Part shown: positions 17,743-26,692 of the stretch, in pieces | How the letters are laid out: each line of letters begins with the position of its first letter | Numbering within the stretch: the first letter of the stretch is position 1 | Translations under genes and position numbers: made by a program | Source: Rhodospirillaceae bacterium | Lineage (GTDB): Bacteria; Pseudomonadota; Alphaproteobacteria; CACIAM-22H2 | Direction: 5' to 3' | Length of the DNA stretch: 32,046 bases | Assembly: GCA_009694125.1 (NCBI GenBank) | Contig: SHVT01000015.1 | Location: forward strand, 1 to 32,046 | Notes under the pieces: model-generated | What the model saw: the letters and a program-made list of their open reading frames with translations, nothing else | What the model was told of the DNA's origin: nothing | The model's database searches: none

Positions 17743-18612
17743 TCATCGCCCAGCCGAGCGTGGATCGAGACTGTCGCGGAGGCGGTCGCCGAGGAGGTTG
17801 CAATTGGCGACCACGATCAAGATAAGAACACCCGGATAGATCGCCAGCGCGGGTGCGCTCCAGATCGTTTCCTGGGCGTGGGTCAACATGTTGCCCCAGC
17901 TTGCGATCGGAGGCTGGATGCCGAGCCCAAGGAAACTGAGCACCGATTCAAACAGGATGACATTGCCGACGGACAAAGTCGCGGCGACGATGATCGGCGT
18001 CAACGCGTTGGGGAAGATGTGAACGAACATGACGCGAAGCGATCCCGCTCCTTGGCCGATGGCGGCCAACACGAATTCGCGTTCGCGCAACGCGAGCGTT
18101 TCGCCCCGCACGAGCCTGGCGACCGTCGTCCAGCTTGCCAGCCCGGTGATAATAACGATGCGGTAAAGACTGACGTCCTCGGATTGCGCGATCGCCGCCG
18201 GCACACCCAATTTGGTCAGGTCGACCGCCGCCAACACAATGAGAAGCGGCAGCAGCGGCAGGGCTATCACCGAATCCGTCAGCCGCATCAGGAAGGCATC
18301 GAGTTTGCCGCCGAAATAACCCGCCAGCAGCCCGATCACGGTGCCGATCGCCGTGGCCATCAGGGCCGCGACCAGGCCAACCGAAAGCGACACCCGCCCG
18401 CCGCGCAGCAATCGGGCGACAAGGTCGCGGCCGAGTTCGTCCGTGCCCAGCGGGTGGGTGAAGGAAGGCTGGCCGTATCGTTGGCTCAAATCGACCCCAT
18501 TGGGATCGATACCCCACGCCGCCTCGTAGATCGGCGCGCAAAGCGCCAGAGCGGCAAGCAATACCAAAACCCCGCCCGGAAGAAGCCGGCCCGCCCGCGA
18601 GCGCATGGTCAT
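17743..18612 (-). CDS. Dipeptide/oligopeptide ABC transporter permease, DppC/OppC type
   Basis: This is an inner-membrane permease of 289 aa. The short N-terminal helix is followed by the family mark HPLGTDELGRDL (about 53-64), and about five more hydrophobic segments follow. The cytoplasmic EAA loop includes REREFVLAAIGQGAGSLRVM and ends in FPNALTPIIV. It pairs with the DppB-type subunit, whose stop overlaps its ATG by 4 bases (ATGA). Last gene of the SBP-D-F-B-C operon. Confidence 0.93.
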   Translation of the reverse strand: MTMRSRAGRLLPGGVLVLLAALALCAPIYEAAWGIDPNGVDLSQRYGQPSFTHPLGTDELGRDLVARLLRGGRVSLSVGLVAALMATAIGTVIGLLAGYFGGKLDAFLMRLTDSVIALPLLPLLIVLAAVDLTKLGVPAAIAQSEDVSLYRIVIITGLASWTTVARLVRGETLALREREFVLAAIGQGAGSLRVMFVHIFPNALTPIIVAATLSVGNVILFESVLSFLGLGIQPPIASWGNMLTHAQETIWSAPALAIYPGVLILIVVANCNLLGDRLRDSLDPRSAGR

Positions 18613-19580
18613 GTTCCGGCCCGACCGGCCGCCAGGCTGATCCGCGGATCGAGCCAGGCATAACCGAGATCGGCGGCGAAATTTCCCGCCAACGTCGTCA
18701 GTGTCGCGAAAAGAAGAGTTACGAGAGCCAAATTGAAGTCATTGGCCATGATCGCGTCATAGATCGCCTTCCCCATCCCCGGATAGGCGAACATCGTCTC
18801 GGTGATCAGCGCACCCGAAAAAAGCGCGCCGAAATCCAAGGCGATGACCGTTATGACCGGAATCAGCGCGTTGCGCAGTCCGTGGCGCAGCACGATGCGC
18901 ATTTCGGACGCGCCCTTGGATCGCGCCGTGCGGATGAAGTCCTGGCCCAGCGTTTCGATCATCGCCGCGCGCATATACCGCGTGTAGCCGCCCGCCGATG
19001 CGAGGGATAACGTGGCCACGGGCAGAATCAGATGGCGCAGCCGCTCGGCCAGGCCAGTATCCGCCCCGACGGGCATGCCGCTGGCTGGCAACACGCCGAG
19101 CACGACGGCGAAAAGCATGATCAGGAGCAACGCGAGCCAGAAGGTCGGCGTCGAAATCGAGATGAAGCTCAGGTAGCCGATCAGGTCGTCTATCCAGGAT
19201 CGCGGATGAAGCGCCGCGTAAAGCCCGGCTCCGAGGCCGACGATCAGGGCGACCGCCAGCGCTGTGATCAAAAGGACCAGGGTGTTCACGAGCCGCGGGC
19301 CGACCAGTTCGAGGACAGGGCGGGCAAAGGCGCGGGAATAGCCGAAATCGCCCTGAACCGCCGCGGTCAACCAATTGAGGTAGCGTTCGAGTATCGGGCG
19401 GTCCAGGCCATACAAGGCGCGTAGCCGCTGCCCGTCGGCCGTCGTTAGTTTGGGGTTCGAGGCGATCATCAAATCGATGGGATCGCCCGGCATCAATCCG
19501 ATGAGGCCATATACGACGAAGGACATGAGCAGGAGGACGATCAGCCCTTCGATGGCGCGGGTGACGGCGAAGCGGGTCAT
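18609..19580 (-). CDS. Dipeptide/oligopeptide ABC transporter permease, DppB/OppB type
   Basis: This is a 323-aa inner-membrane permease. An N-terminal helix is followed by GLMPGDPIDLM and YGLDRPILERYLNWL, characteristic of DppB-type subunits. Several membrane helices follow, and then the EAA loop: GQDFIRTARSKGASEMRIVLRH... leading to LRNALIPVITV. It forms the translocation pore with the DppC-type partner. The gene starts 7 bases after the upstream ATPase stop and overlaps the next gene by 4 bases. Confidence 0.93.
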   Translation of the reverse strand: MTRFAVTRAIEGLIVLLLMSFVVYGLIGLMPGDPIDLMIASNPKLTTADGQRLRALYGLDRPILERYLNWLTAAVQGDFGYSRAFARPVLELVGPRLVNTLVLLITALAVALIVGLGAGLYAALHPRSWIDDLIGYLSFISISTPTFWLALLLIMLFAVVLGVLPASGMPVGADTGLAERLRHLILPVATLSLASAGGYTRYMRAAMIETLGQDFIRTARSKGASEMRIVLRHGLRNALIPVITVIALDFGALFSGALITETMFAYPGMGKAIYDAIMANDFNLALVTLLFATLTTLAGNFAADLGYAWLDPRISLAAGRAGT

Positions 19581-19587
19581 TGGCCCA

Positions 19588-20565
19588 TCAGTCCGGAAAA
19601 TGGCAGGCGGCCAGCGTGGCGCCCTTGGCGCCTGGCGACGTCAGCTCTGGTATCGCCTCCTTGCACAGGGCCTGCGCCTTTGGACATCGCGGGTGATACG
19701 GACAGCCGGATGGCAATGAGGTGGCGCTAGGCGGCTCCCCTGGTTCAGACACAGCGGTGCCGCGGCCCCCGCCAAGCTGCGGAACGGCGTCCAGCAAGGC
19801 GCGCGTATAAGGATGGACGGGATGATGAAAGACCTCGTCGCGGCCGCCGAATTCGACGATACGCCCGGCATACATGACGGCGACGCGGTCGGCGATGGCG
19901 TCGGCGACCCCAATGTCATGGGTAATAAACAGATAGGAAAGGCCCCGCCGCTCTTTCATGTCGATCATGAGGTTGAGGACTTGGCTTTGAATTGAAGCGT
20001 CGAGAGACGATACGGGCTCATCGGCGATGACCAAAGCGGGATCACAGGCCAGCGCGCGGGCGATGGCGATGCGTTGGCACTGACCGCCGCTGAAGGCGTG
20101 GGGGTGACGATCGAGATCGCCGATGGCGATGCCAACGGCGGCGGCCAATTCAAGAGCGCGCTCGCGGCGGTCCCGGCTCGATCCGATCCCATGGATAACG
20201 AGCGGCTCGGCGATGATCCGCGCGACCGACAATCGCGGATTGAGCGAGGACAACGGATCCTGAAAGATAAGTCCGATATGCCGTCGGGCGGCCTTGAGGC
20301 CGCGGCGGCGCAGGCGGGTCATGTCCTGACCGCGGAAGCGCACCCGCCCCGCGGTCGGCCGGTGGAGCATGGCCGCGGCGCGAGCCACGGTCGTCTTTCC
20401 GCAGCCGGTTTCGCCGACGAGCGCCAAGGTCTCGCCGGCGCGGAGTTCGAAACTGACGCCATCCACCGCGCGCACGACGGTGCCGCGTCCAAGCCGAAAC
20501 AAGCTGCGTTGGACCGGGAAATGTTTAACCAGGCCCTCGACGCTCAAGAGCGGCGCGCCATTCAT
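19588..20565 (-). CDS. Dipeptide/oligopeptide ABC transporter ATPase, DppF/OppF type
   Basis: This is an ABC ATPase of 325 aa. Its Walker A GETGCGKTT has E where most relatives have S. It also has the Q-loop LIFQDPLSSLNPRL, the signature FSGGQCQRIAIARAL, Walker B LVIADEPVSSLD and the H-loop FITHDIGV. The C-terminal oligopeptide-transporter tail has CPYHPRCPKAQALC, a four-cysteine pattern that can hold an iron-sulfur cluster in DppD-type proteins. The start is placed at the ATG at 20565 (MNGAPLLSVEGLVKHF), which overlaps the preceding ATPase stop by 4 bases. A longer reading from 20637 adds no homology. Confidence 0.93.
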   Translation of the reverse strand: MNGAPLLSVEGLVKHFPVQRSLFRLGRGTVVRAVDGVSFELRAGETLALVGETGCGKTTVARAAAMLHRPTAGRVRFRGQDMTRLRRRGLKAARRHIGLIFQDPLSSLNPRLSVARIIAEPLVIHGIGSSRDRRERALELAAAVGIAIGDLDRHPHAFSGGQCQRIAIARALACDPALVIADEPVSSLDASIQSQVLNLMIDMKERRGLSYLFITHDIGVADAIADRVAVMYAGRIVEFGGRDEVFHHPVHPYTRALLDAVPQLGGGRGTAVSEPGEPPSATSLPSGCPYHPRCPKAQALCKEAIPELTSPGAKGATLAACHFPD

Positions 20566-21551
20566 GTGGCCGCCCGAAAGCAAGCGACCCAGTGATTTTT
20601 CCCCGATTCCCGAAGGGGTGGCTCCGCCGCGCGGCAATCATAAGCGGCTTGGGGGCACCGTGCTGCAAAGCCGCAGCCCGTGCGCACGGTTCGCATATCG
20701 GCGACCTGTCCGGGTATGGAGGGCAACTTCATCGGCGGCGAGCCGCGCGGGCGGCGGCCCTTGACCGGAACCGTATCGATGAGCGCCTGCGTATAGGGAT
20801 GCGCGGGATGCCGGAAGAGTTCGTTCGTCGGGGCCTTTTCGACGATGCGGCCGGCATACATCACAACCACCTCGTCAGCCAAACGCGACACGACGGCGAG
20901 GTTGTGGCTGATGAACTGCATCGCCATGCCGGTGTCCGCGCGCAGTCCGTCGAGCAGATCGAGAATTTGGGCCTGTACGGTCACGTCCAGAGCCGTCGTC
21001 GGCTCATCGGCGAATAACAGCGCCGGGCGGCAGGCGAGCGCCATGGCGATGACCGCGCGTTGGCGCATACCGCCGGAAAGCTGGTGCGGATATTCGGCGA
21101 TGCGCCGATCCGGGTCGGAAATGCCGACGCGCCGCAAAAGCGCGGCCGCTTCCTTGCGCGCTAGGCTCGGCGCGACCTGGTGATGGATGACCAACGTCTC
21201 GCCCACCTGGTCGCCGATCGGAACGACCGGGTTCAAGGCTGCCAGCGGGTCCTGAAAGATCATCGCCAGCCGGTCGCCGCGCAGGCGTCGCAGGGCGCCC
21301 GGGTCGAGCCGCACCAGATCGGCCCCGGCGAACAGGACTTGACCGGCGGTCACCGCTCCGGGCGGGGGAAGCAGGCCGAGGATCGCGAGCGCGGCGACCG
21401 ACTTTCCGCAGCCGGATTCGCCGACGACGCCCAGAGTTTGCCCAGCCGCAATGCTGTAGGAAACGCCATCGACGGCTTTGAGTAGACCCCGTGTTGTGGG
21501 AAACGTGACCTCGAGGCCCTGCACCTCAAGGAGCATCCCAACACTGGTCAT
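20562..21551 (-). CDS. Dipeptide/oligopeptide ABC transporter ATPase, DppD/OppD type
   Basis: This ABC ATPase has Walker A GESGCGKS, Q-loop MIFQDPLAALNPV, signature LSGGMRQRAVIAMAL, Walker B LLFADEPTTALD and H-loop FISHNLAV. The C-terminal cysteine tail (CGFAARCPQAAYDC) is typical of the family. It forms a heterodimer with the DppF-type ATPase encoded next. The start is uncertain: ATGs at 21599, 21551 and 21536 are all in frame. 21551 is preferred because a GAGG lies about 10 bases upstream and only a few residues precede the conserved LLEVQGLEVTF. Confidence 0.92.
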   Translation of the reverse strand: MTSVGMLLEVQGLEVTFPTTRGLLKAVDGVSYSIAAGQTLGVVGESGCGKSVAALAILGLLPPPGAVTAGQVLFAGADLVRLDPGALRRLRGDRLAMIFQDPLAALNPVVPIGDQVGETLVIHHQVAPSLARKEAAALLRRVGISDPDRRIAEYPHQLSGGMRQRAVIAMALACRPALLFADEPTTALDVTVQAQILDLLDGLRADTGMAMQFISHNLAVVSRLADEVVVMYAGRIVEKAPTNELFRHPAHPYTQALIDTVPVKGRRPRGSPPMKLPSIPGQVADMRTVRTGCGFAARCPQAAYDCRAAEPPLRESGKNHWVACFRAAT

Positions 21552-21649
21552 GCCTGCCGCCTCGTCTTCCGCGGTTGGCGCGGGGTCAAGCGAAGTCATC
21601 GAACCGGGATTCTCGGGCGAAGCGGACTATCGACCACGCCGCCCGCTGT

Positions 21650-23389
21650 CTAGCGGACCTTCCAGTTTTCGATCCAGAGCGTCGTCGAATATTGGTGGCC
21701 GGTGGGTTCGACACCGGTCAGCCATTTTGGAAATACGAAGGGATCGGCGCGGTAGTAGAGGGGCACGACCGGCAATTCCTCGGCATAAAGAGCCTGAATC
21801 CGTTGCCAGAGGGCGCGGCGCTTTTCGCGATTGAACTCAACTTCGATGCAGTCGATCAACTCATCGGCCAGCGCATTCTTGAACCCGGTGTTGTTCTGGC
21901 CGGCGAAGTTATTGGCGGCCGTCGGGATTTCGCTGGAATGCAGAGTGGAGCGGGGCACGTTCTCCGGCGAACTGATCCAGGCGAACATCGCCATGGCGCT
22001 GAATTTACGTTCGCGAACGGTCTGGCCGAAGAAGACACGCGCGGGTTCGTTCTTGATTATAATGTCGATGCCGATCCTCCGCCATTGGCTTTGCAGCACT
22101 TGCTCGACCAGTTCGCGTGTGCGGTTGCCGGCGGTCGTCATCAACTCAAAGCCCAGCCGTTCGCCGGCCGCGTTCATGCGAATGCCGTCGGGACCCATCT
22201 TCCAGCCGGCCGCGTCGAGTAGGGCGGCGGCCTTCGCCGGATCGTGGCTGTAACGCGGGATATCGGTCGTGGCCACCCAATCCAAGGGGCTGACGAAAGA
22301 ATGCGCGACCGGCTGTTTGCCTTCGAAAAGCTGCTGGCTGATCGCTTCGCGGTCGGCGCCGAAAAGCAGGGCCTGACGAACGCGTTTGTCGGCCAGGATG
22401 GGATTGTCGAGGTTCAGGTCGATATGTTCGTAAACCAGGCCTGGCTTGAAGATCACATCGAAGCGGCTGCCGAAGCGCTTTTGGAAGGCAAGCGCCTCGT
22501 CGAATTGAAAGCCAAGCTCGCCGGCGACATAATCGACCGAACCCGACAAAAGATTGGCCTCGAGCGCGGCGGTGTTTTCGATGACGCGCACGACGATGCG
22601 CTTGAAATGCGGCTTGGCTCCCCACCAGGTCGGGTTCTGCTCGAGCGCGATATGGGAGCCGGGCACGACCTGGGTCACGCGGTAGGGGCCGAAATAAAGA
22701 CCGGGATTGGTCGGGTCGGTGTCGTAGGCGGTGCGGCGTTTGTATTCGGTGGGCTCGGCGAAATTGGCCCGTTCGATATGCGCGGGCAAAAGGAGGAAGT
22801 CGTTGATCCCCGCATAATCGAACGTCAGCTTGTTGACATGCATGGTGAAGGTTTTCCTGTCCTTCACCTCGATCTTCGTAATGCGGCGATAGGGCTCCAG
22901 ATCGGAGACCCCGGAGCGCTCATCGCGGCCGACTTGCCAGGTGAACAGGACATCATCGGTCGTCACCGGCGTGCCATCGCCCCAGGTCGCTTGCGGCTGG
23001 ATGGTGTAGGTGAGCGTGATGCCCTTGTCATGGACGGGCGTGCACACACCGGTTCCGGCAGTCTTGGGCGCCTGAATCTGGTCGGCCGGCAGATCGACAA
23101 GCTTTGCCAACCCGTTCTCGACCGTCGGCAGCTCGACGCACAGCATGCAGATCAACTGCCACTTCGTGTCGAAAGCCGTGAATGGACGATGCGCCATGTC
23201 CAGCACGAAACTCTTGGCGGCCATCGCCTCGATATTCGGATTCATCGTCGCCGGGAATTGCGACATGCCAATGACGAGTTGGTCCTGGCTCTTGGAAAGC
23301 CGCGGCTGCGTCTGTCCGAGGAGCAAACCGACGACAACAAGTATGATGCCGGTTGCGACAAATGCAGTAGGAGCCGGAAATCGCCGCAT
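21650..23389 (-). CDS. Peptide ABC transporter substrate-binding protein (SBP family 5)
   Basis: This is a 579-aa extracytoplasmic solute-binding protein of the DppA/OppA cluster. It has an N-terminal hydrophobic helix (about 9-26, FVATGIILVVVGLLLG) without a lipobox cysteine, so it is either cleaved or stays anchored. The family pattern follows, with QLVIGMSQFPATMNP, WGDGTPVTTDDVLFTW, LEQNPTWWG and VRQALLFGADREAI. Its genuine ligand cannot be read; relatives bind peptides, opines, nickel or sugars. AGGGAGG six bases before the ATG at 23389 is a strong ribosome site. It is the first gene of a complete five-gene uptake operon, and its promoter should lie in 23390-23500. Confidence 0.93.
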   Translation of the reverse strand: MRRFPAPTAFVATGIILVVVGLLLGQTQPRLSKSQDQLVIGMSQFPATMNPNIEAMAAKSFVLDMAHRPFTAFDTKWQLICMLCVELPTVENGLAKLVDLPADQIQAPKTAGTGVCTPVHDKGITLTYTIQPQATWGDGTPVTTDDVLFTWQVGRDERSGVSDLEPYRRITKIEVKDRKTFTMHVNKLTFDYAGINDFLLLPAHIERANFAEPTEYKRRTAYDTDPTNPGLYFGPYRVTQVVPGSHIALEQNPTWWGAKPHFKRIVVRVIENTAALEANLLSGSVDYVAGELGFQFDEALAFQKRFGSRFDVIFKPGLVYEHIDLNLDNPILADKRVRQALLFGADREAISQQLFEGKQPVAHSFVSPLDWVATTDIPRYSHDPAKAAALLDAAGWKMGPDGIRMNAAGERLGFELMTTAGNRTRELVEQVLQSQWRRIGIDIIIKNEPARVFFGQTVRERKFSAMAMFAWISSPENVPRSTLHSSEIPTAANNFAGQNNTGFKNALADELIDCIEVEFNREKRRALWQRIQALYAEELPVVPLYYRADPFVFPKWLTGVEPTGHQYSTTLWIENWKVR

Positions 23390-23500
23390 GGCAGCCTCCC
23401 TGAATTATGGCGAGCATGTTAACACCACCCGGGCAGCCAGTCGAAGCGCAGCCGGCTTTCGGGGAGACGCCGGGAAGAAATGCCGTTGACCGCGGTCGGC

Positions 23501-24064
23501 CTAGCGGCGGTTCCTTTGCCCGAACAATTCCTGGGCCTTGCGTTGTTCCTCCGGGGAAAGACCGGCGCGAGCCTTTTGCAGGGCGGCCGCCACTTCCGGG
23601 GCGCCGCGTTCGGCGGCCAGGGATAGCCATACGACGGCCTCAACGAGATCGGGGGCGGCGCCGGTGCCGCTCAGGTAGATCATGCCGATCTTGCCAAACG
23701 CTGGGGCGAATCCTTGATCGGCGGCGCGGCGATAAGCGCGGGCCGCCTCGGCATCGTCGCGAAGCTGCGGGTCCTGGCTGTAGATGTCGCCCAACACATA
23801 GTCGGCGTCGGGTTGAACCTTAGCCGCTTGCTTCAGCCATACCACCGCCTCGGCGGCGTCTCTGCGGACACCTTTGCCTTCGGCATAAAGGATGGCGAGC
23901 ATGATCTGCGCCTCGGCATCGCCGCCCTTGGCCTCCGGCAGCAATTCACGAAAGGCACCGGCGAAATCGTTGCGGGCGAACGCCGAGAGGCCTTCGACCG
24001 TCCCAGCCGAAAGCGGGCTTGCGAGACCCAGGGCGATAATCGTGGCAAGGATCGGGCGTTTCAT
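23501..24064 (-). CDS. Sel1-repeat exported protein
   Basis: This is a protein of about 187 aa with a signal peptide (MKRPILATIIALGLASPLSAG). It has three to four Sel1-like helical repeats of about 36 residues, recognisable by AEAQIMLAILYAEGKGVRRD, AAEAVVWLKQAA, FGKIGMIYLSGTG and LVEAVVWLSLAAERG. Such repeats are scaffolds for protein contacts in the envelope; no enzyme function is implied. ATG at 24064 begins a good signal peptide; in-frame ATGs at 24067 and 24082 would only lengthen it. It sits between the LIV-type operon and the peptide operon, in the same direction, and may be independent of both. Confidence 0.85.
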   Translation of the reverse strand: MKRPILATIIALGLASPLSAGTVEGLSAFARNDFAGAFRELLPEAKGGDAEAQIMLAILYAEGKGVRRDAAEAVVWLKQAAKVQPDADYVLGDIYSQDPQLRDDAEAARAYRRAADQGFAPAFGKIGMIYLSGTGAAPDLVEAVVWLSLAAERGAPEVAAALQKARAGLSPEEQRKAQELFGQRNRR

Positions 24065-24146
24065 CATTCTCGGGTTCATCATCGGAATAAGAACGATGGC
24101 TGCCCTCGGCGAACGCCGCCGCGCGTCAAATCTCACGCAATTCAGG

Positions 24147-24170
24147 GTCCGCGAGGAGCATCCTCGGGAC
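24147..24170 (-). terminator. Imperfect hairpin after livF
   Basis: On the minus strand GTCC-CGAGGA and TCCTCG-C-GGAC surround a three-base loop, giving a stem of about 10 bp with one bulged C, 17 bases past the livF stop. It lacks a T-run, so a terminator or 3' stabilising role is only likely. It would separate the riboswitch-controlled operon from the Sel1 gene. Confidence 0.45.
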
Positions 24171-24186
24171 AGGGCATTAGCATTGA

Positions 24187-24897
24187 TCAGGCGCCAAGGA
24201 AAGAGCGCTCCATGATGGTCTCCGCGGAAGCGGCATCGGCACGGCCGGCATGAACGATCTCCCCGCCGCGCAGGACAATGGCGCGGTCGGCCACATCGAG
24301 CGCCGCGGGAACCTTCTGCTCCGCGAACAGGATCGAAGTGCCGGCGGCCGCGATCGATCGTATGGACGCCAGCAAATCGCGCCCCGTTTTCGGCGCCAAT
24401 CCCCATGACGGCTCGTCGAGGAGCAAGAGGCGCGAACCGGCGATCAGAGCTCGGCCGACCGCCAGCATTTGTTGCTGTCCCCCGGAAAGCTGCCAGGCAT
24501 TGGCGGTTGCGTGTTCGCCGAGCGCGGGGAAAAGTTGGCAAATCTCGGCGATCCGTCGCGCCCGTTCGGGCCGGGCGGCCGTACTGGCGACTTCGAGGTT
24601 CTCGCGTACCGTCATGCCCGCGAAGACGCGCCGTCCCTCCGGTGCATAGCCAACTCCCAGCGCCACGCGCCGCTCGACCACCATTCGTTCGATGGCTTGC
24701 CCATCGAACAGGATTCGGCCGGCCCGAATCGGAACCAAACCGATGATCGCCTTCAGCAGCGTGGATTTTCCCGCGCCATTGGGACCGAACAACGCGGCCA
24801 CTTCGCCGTGGCCCACCGAAAAGGTGATGCCGCGAAGCGCCGGCATCGGCCCATAAGCGACGACGAGACCTTCGACGGAAAGCAACGCGCCGCTCAT
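24187..24897 (-). CDS. LIV-type ABC transporter ATPase (LivF-like)
   Basis: This 236-aa ABC ATPase is of the LivF class. It has Walker A FGPNGAGKST, GYAPEGRRVFAGMTVRENLE, signature LSGGQQQMLAVGRAL and Walker B LLLLDEPSWGLAP. The family feeds hydrophobic or amide-like amino acids into the cell. Here the operon lies under a TPP riboswitch, so a thiamin-related cargo is more likely (inference). The gene overlaps the LivM-LivG fusion by 4 bases (ATGA) and is the last gene of the operon. Confidence 0.93.
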   Translation of the reverse strand: MSGALLSVEGLVVAYGPMPALRGITFSVGHGEVAALFGPNGAGKSTLLKAIIGLVPIRAGRILFDGQAIERMVVERRVALGVGYAPEGRRVFAGMTVRENLEVASTAARPERARRIAEICQLFPALGEHATANAWQLSGGQQQMLAVGRALIAGSRLLLLDEPSWGLAPKTGRDLLASIRSIAAAGTSILFAEQKVPAALDVADRAIVLRGGEIVHAGRADAASAETIMERSFLGA

Positions 24898-26687
24898 GGA
24901 GCGCCATCCGCGCCGGCGGTGGGCCCAAAAAAGGCCGCCTCCACCAGTTTGTCGCGCCGAACGGCCTCCACGGTACCCTGTGCGATGACCTGGCCCGCGT
25001 CGAGACAGATCAGCCGGCTGGCCAACCCGGACAGGAAGTGGAAATCATGCTCGATCACGATCAATGCCATCCCCTGGGCCGCGAGGTCGCGAAGGGCCGT
25101 TCGAAGGGCATTTCGTTCGGCCTCGTCGAGGCCGGCGGCCGGTTCGTCGAGAACCAGGATGCGTGGTCGCGCGGCAAGCGCCCGCGCGATTTCCACGCGC
25201 CGCCGCACGCCATGCGGCAGGTCGGCGGCCCAGCGCTGCATTGCCGACGATTCGATCTCGAGCCCGCCCAGGAGAGACGCCGCCTCCGCCCGCGCCGCGG
25301 CCAATCGGCGGCCGGGGTATGACAGGCCGGCGGTCACCGCGGTGTGCGTGGCTAGCGCGACATTGTCCAGCGCGGTCATGGATTCCACCAGAATCGGCGT
25401 CTGAAACGCCCGCCCGATGCCGCGCCGCGCGATACGATGAGGATTCCAGCCGGCGATGTCTTCGCCATTCAAGACGATCTTTCCGCCATCGGGCCGCTCG
25501 GTGCCGGTGATGAGGTTGAGGATGGTCGTCTTGCCGGAGCCGTTGGGCCCGATGAGGCCGATAATCTCGCCGCCGCGAAGGGCGAAACTCACCTCACGGA
25601 CGGCGGCCACGCCGCCGAATTGTTTCGACAGTTCGATGACCTTTAGATCGATCTCGGCCGGCGCATGGAAAAGGCCGACCGCGCGCGGGAGGATTTCGGG
25701 GGGCGGTGGCGGCGATTCCGGCCACAAGAATTGTCGCAGGCGGGTGGCCGCTCCGGTCAGCCCGTCCGGGGCGACCACGATCGTCGCCAGCAACGCCAAT
25801 CCATAGACCAGGGGGCCGTAGCGTTCGGCGAAGCGGAACCATTCCGGAAGGTGGACGAGAAGCAGCGCCCCGATAATCGCTCCGGCGACCCGAGTCCGGC
25901 CGCCAATGATCGTCATCGCAAGGCACGACACCATGACCGGAAGTCGCAAGACTTCCGGGGAAACGACGCCCAGGAGATGTGCGTGAAGCGCACCGGCGCC
26001 GCCGCCATACGCCGCGCCTAGAACGAACAGGGTAAAACGCATGCGGCCGGTATCGATGCCGACGGCACCCGCGGCCATCGGGGCTTCGCGAGCCGCGCGG
26101 ATGGCCAGCCCGCGGGGGCCGCGGATCAGCAACCAGGCGACTGCTCCGCCGATCGCGACCAAACCCCAGATCAACACAAGCATCCGGGTTCCGGGCGCGA
26201 TTGCAAAGCCGAACAGCGACGGTGGCGGCACGCCGCCCAAACCGACGCTGCCACCGGTCAGGGATTCCCAATTCACGGCGGCGGCCAGCGCCGCTTGGCC
26301 GATGGCGAGGGTGGCCAGCGCGAAGTAGTGCGACTCAAGCCGAAGCACGGGCAGCGCGACCAGGGCGGCCAGCGCGGCGGCCGCGCCGAGCGACGCCGGA
26401 AATGTCACCAGGAAGGGCCATCCCAGCCGTGTTGCCAGCAGCGCCGTGACATACGCACCGAGCCCAAAAAAGGCGGCTTGGGCCAGGGAAAGTGCGCCGG
26501 CATGCCCAAAGACAAACTGATACCCGATGACCAGCAACGCATAAATTCCAGCGATGGCAAGAACGCGCTGGTCATAAGAATTGGCGAAGACCTGGGCGTA
26601 GACGACCAGAAAAACCGCGCCGGCGGCATAAAGCGGGTTCAGGCCGGCGGCGACCCGGGCGACGTGTCTCCGCCAAGCCGTCGCCAC
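24894..26687 (-). CDS. Fused LIV-type permease and ATPase (LivM-LivG)
   Basis: Two subunits normally encoded separately are joined. Residues 1 to about 320 are a LivM-type permease with many membrane helices, FVFGHAGALSLAQAAFFGLGAY near the start, and the cytoplasmic GGRTRVAGAIIGALLL near its end. A proline-rich linker (ESPPPPPEILPRA) leads to a LivG-type ATPase. That domain has Walker A GPNGSGKTT, GIGRAFQTPILVESMT, signature LPHGVRRRVEIARAL and Walker B ILVLDEPAAGLDEAE. The likely start is the GTG at 26687, 5 bases after the livH stop, giving about 597 aa; sequence upstream of it in the same frame is shadow of livH. It works with LivH and LivF-like subunits. Natural fusions of this kind occur in the family. 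Confidence 0.9.
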   Translation of the reverse strand: MATAWRRHVARVAAGLNPLYAAGAVFLVVYAQVFANSYDQRVLAIAGIYALLVIGYQFVFGHAGALSLAQAAFFGLGAYVTALLATRLGWPFLVTFPASLGAAAALAALVALPVLRLESHYFALATLAIGQAALAAAVNWESLTGGSVGLGGVPPPSLFGFAIAPGTRMLVLIWGLVAIGGAVAWLLIRGPRGLAIRAAREAPMAAGAVGIDTGRMRFTLFVLGAAYGGGAGALHAHLLGVVSPEVLRLPVMVSCLAMTIIGGRTRVAGAIIGALLLVHLPEWFRFAERYGPLVYGLALLATIVVAPDGLTGAATRLRQFLWPESPPPPPEILPRAVGLFHAPAEIDLKVIELSKQFGGVAAVREVSFALRGGEIIGLIGPNGSGKTTILNLITGTERPDGGKIVLNGEDIAGWNPHRIARRGIGRAFQTPILVESMTALDNVALATHTAVTAGLSYPGRRLAAARAEAASLLGGLEIESSAMQRWAADLPHGVRRRVEIARALAARPRILVLDEPAAGLDEAERNALRTALRDLAAQGMALIVIEHDFHFLSGLASRLICLDAGQVIAQGTVEAVRRDKLVEAAFFGPTAGADGAP

Positions 26688-26692
26688 GGCGC

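Noticed and set aside
24065-24928. N-terminal extension of the Sel1-repeat frame through livF
   Set aside because: The extension is an out-of-frame shadow of the LivF-like ATPase; the protein starts at its signal peptide near 24064.
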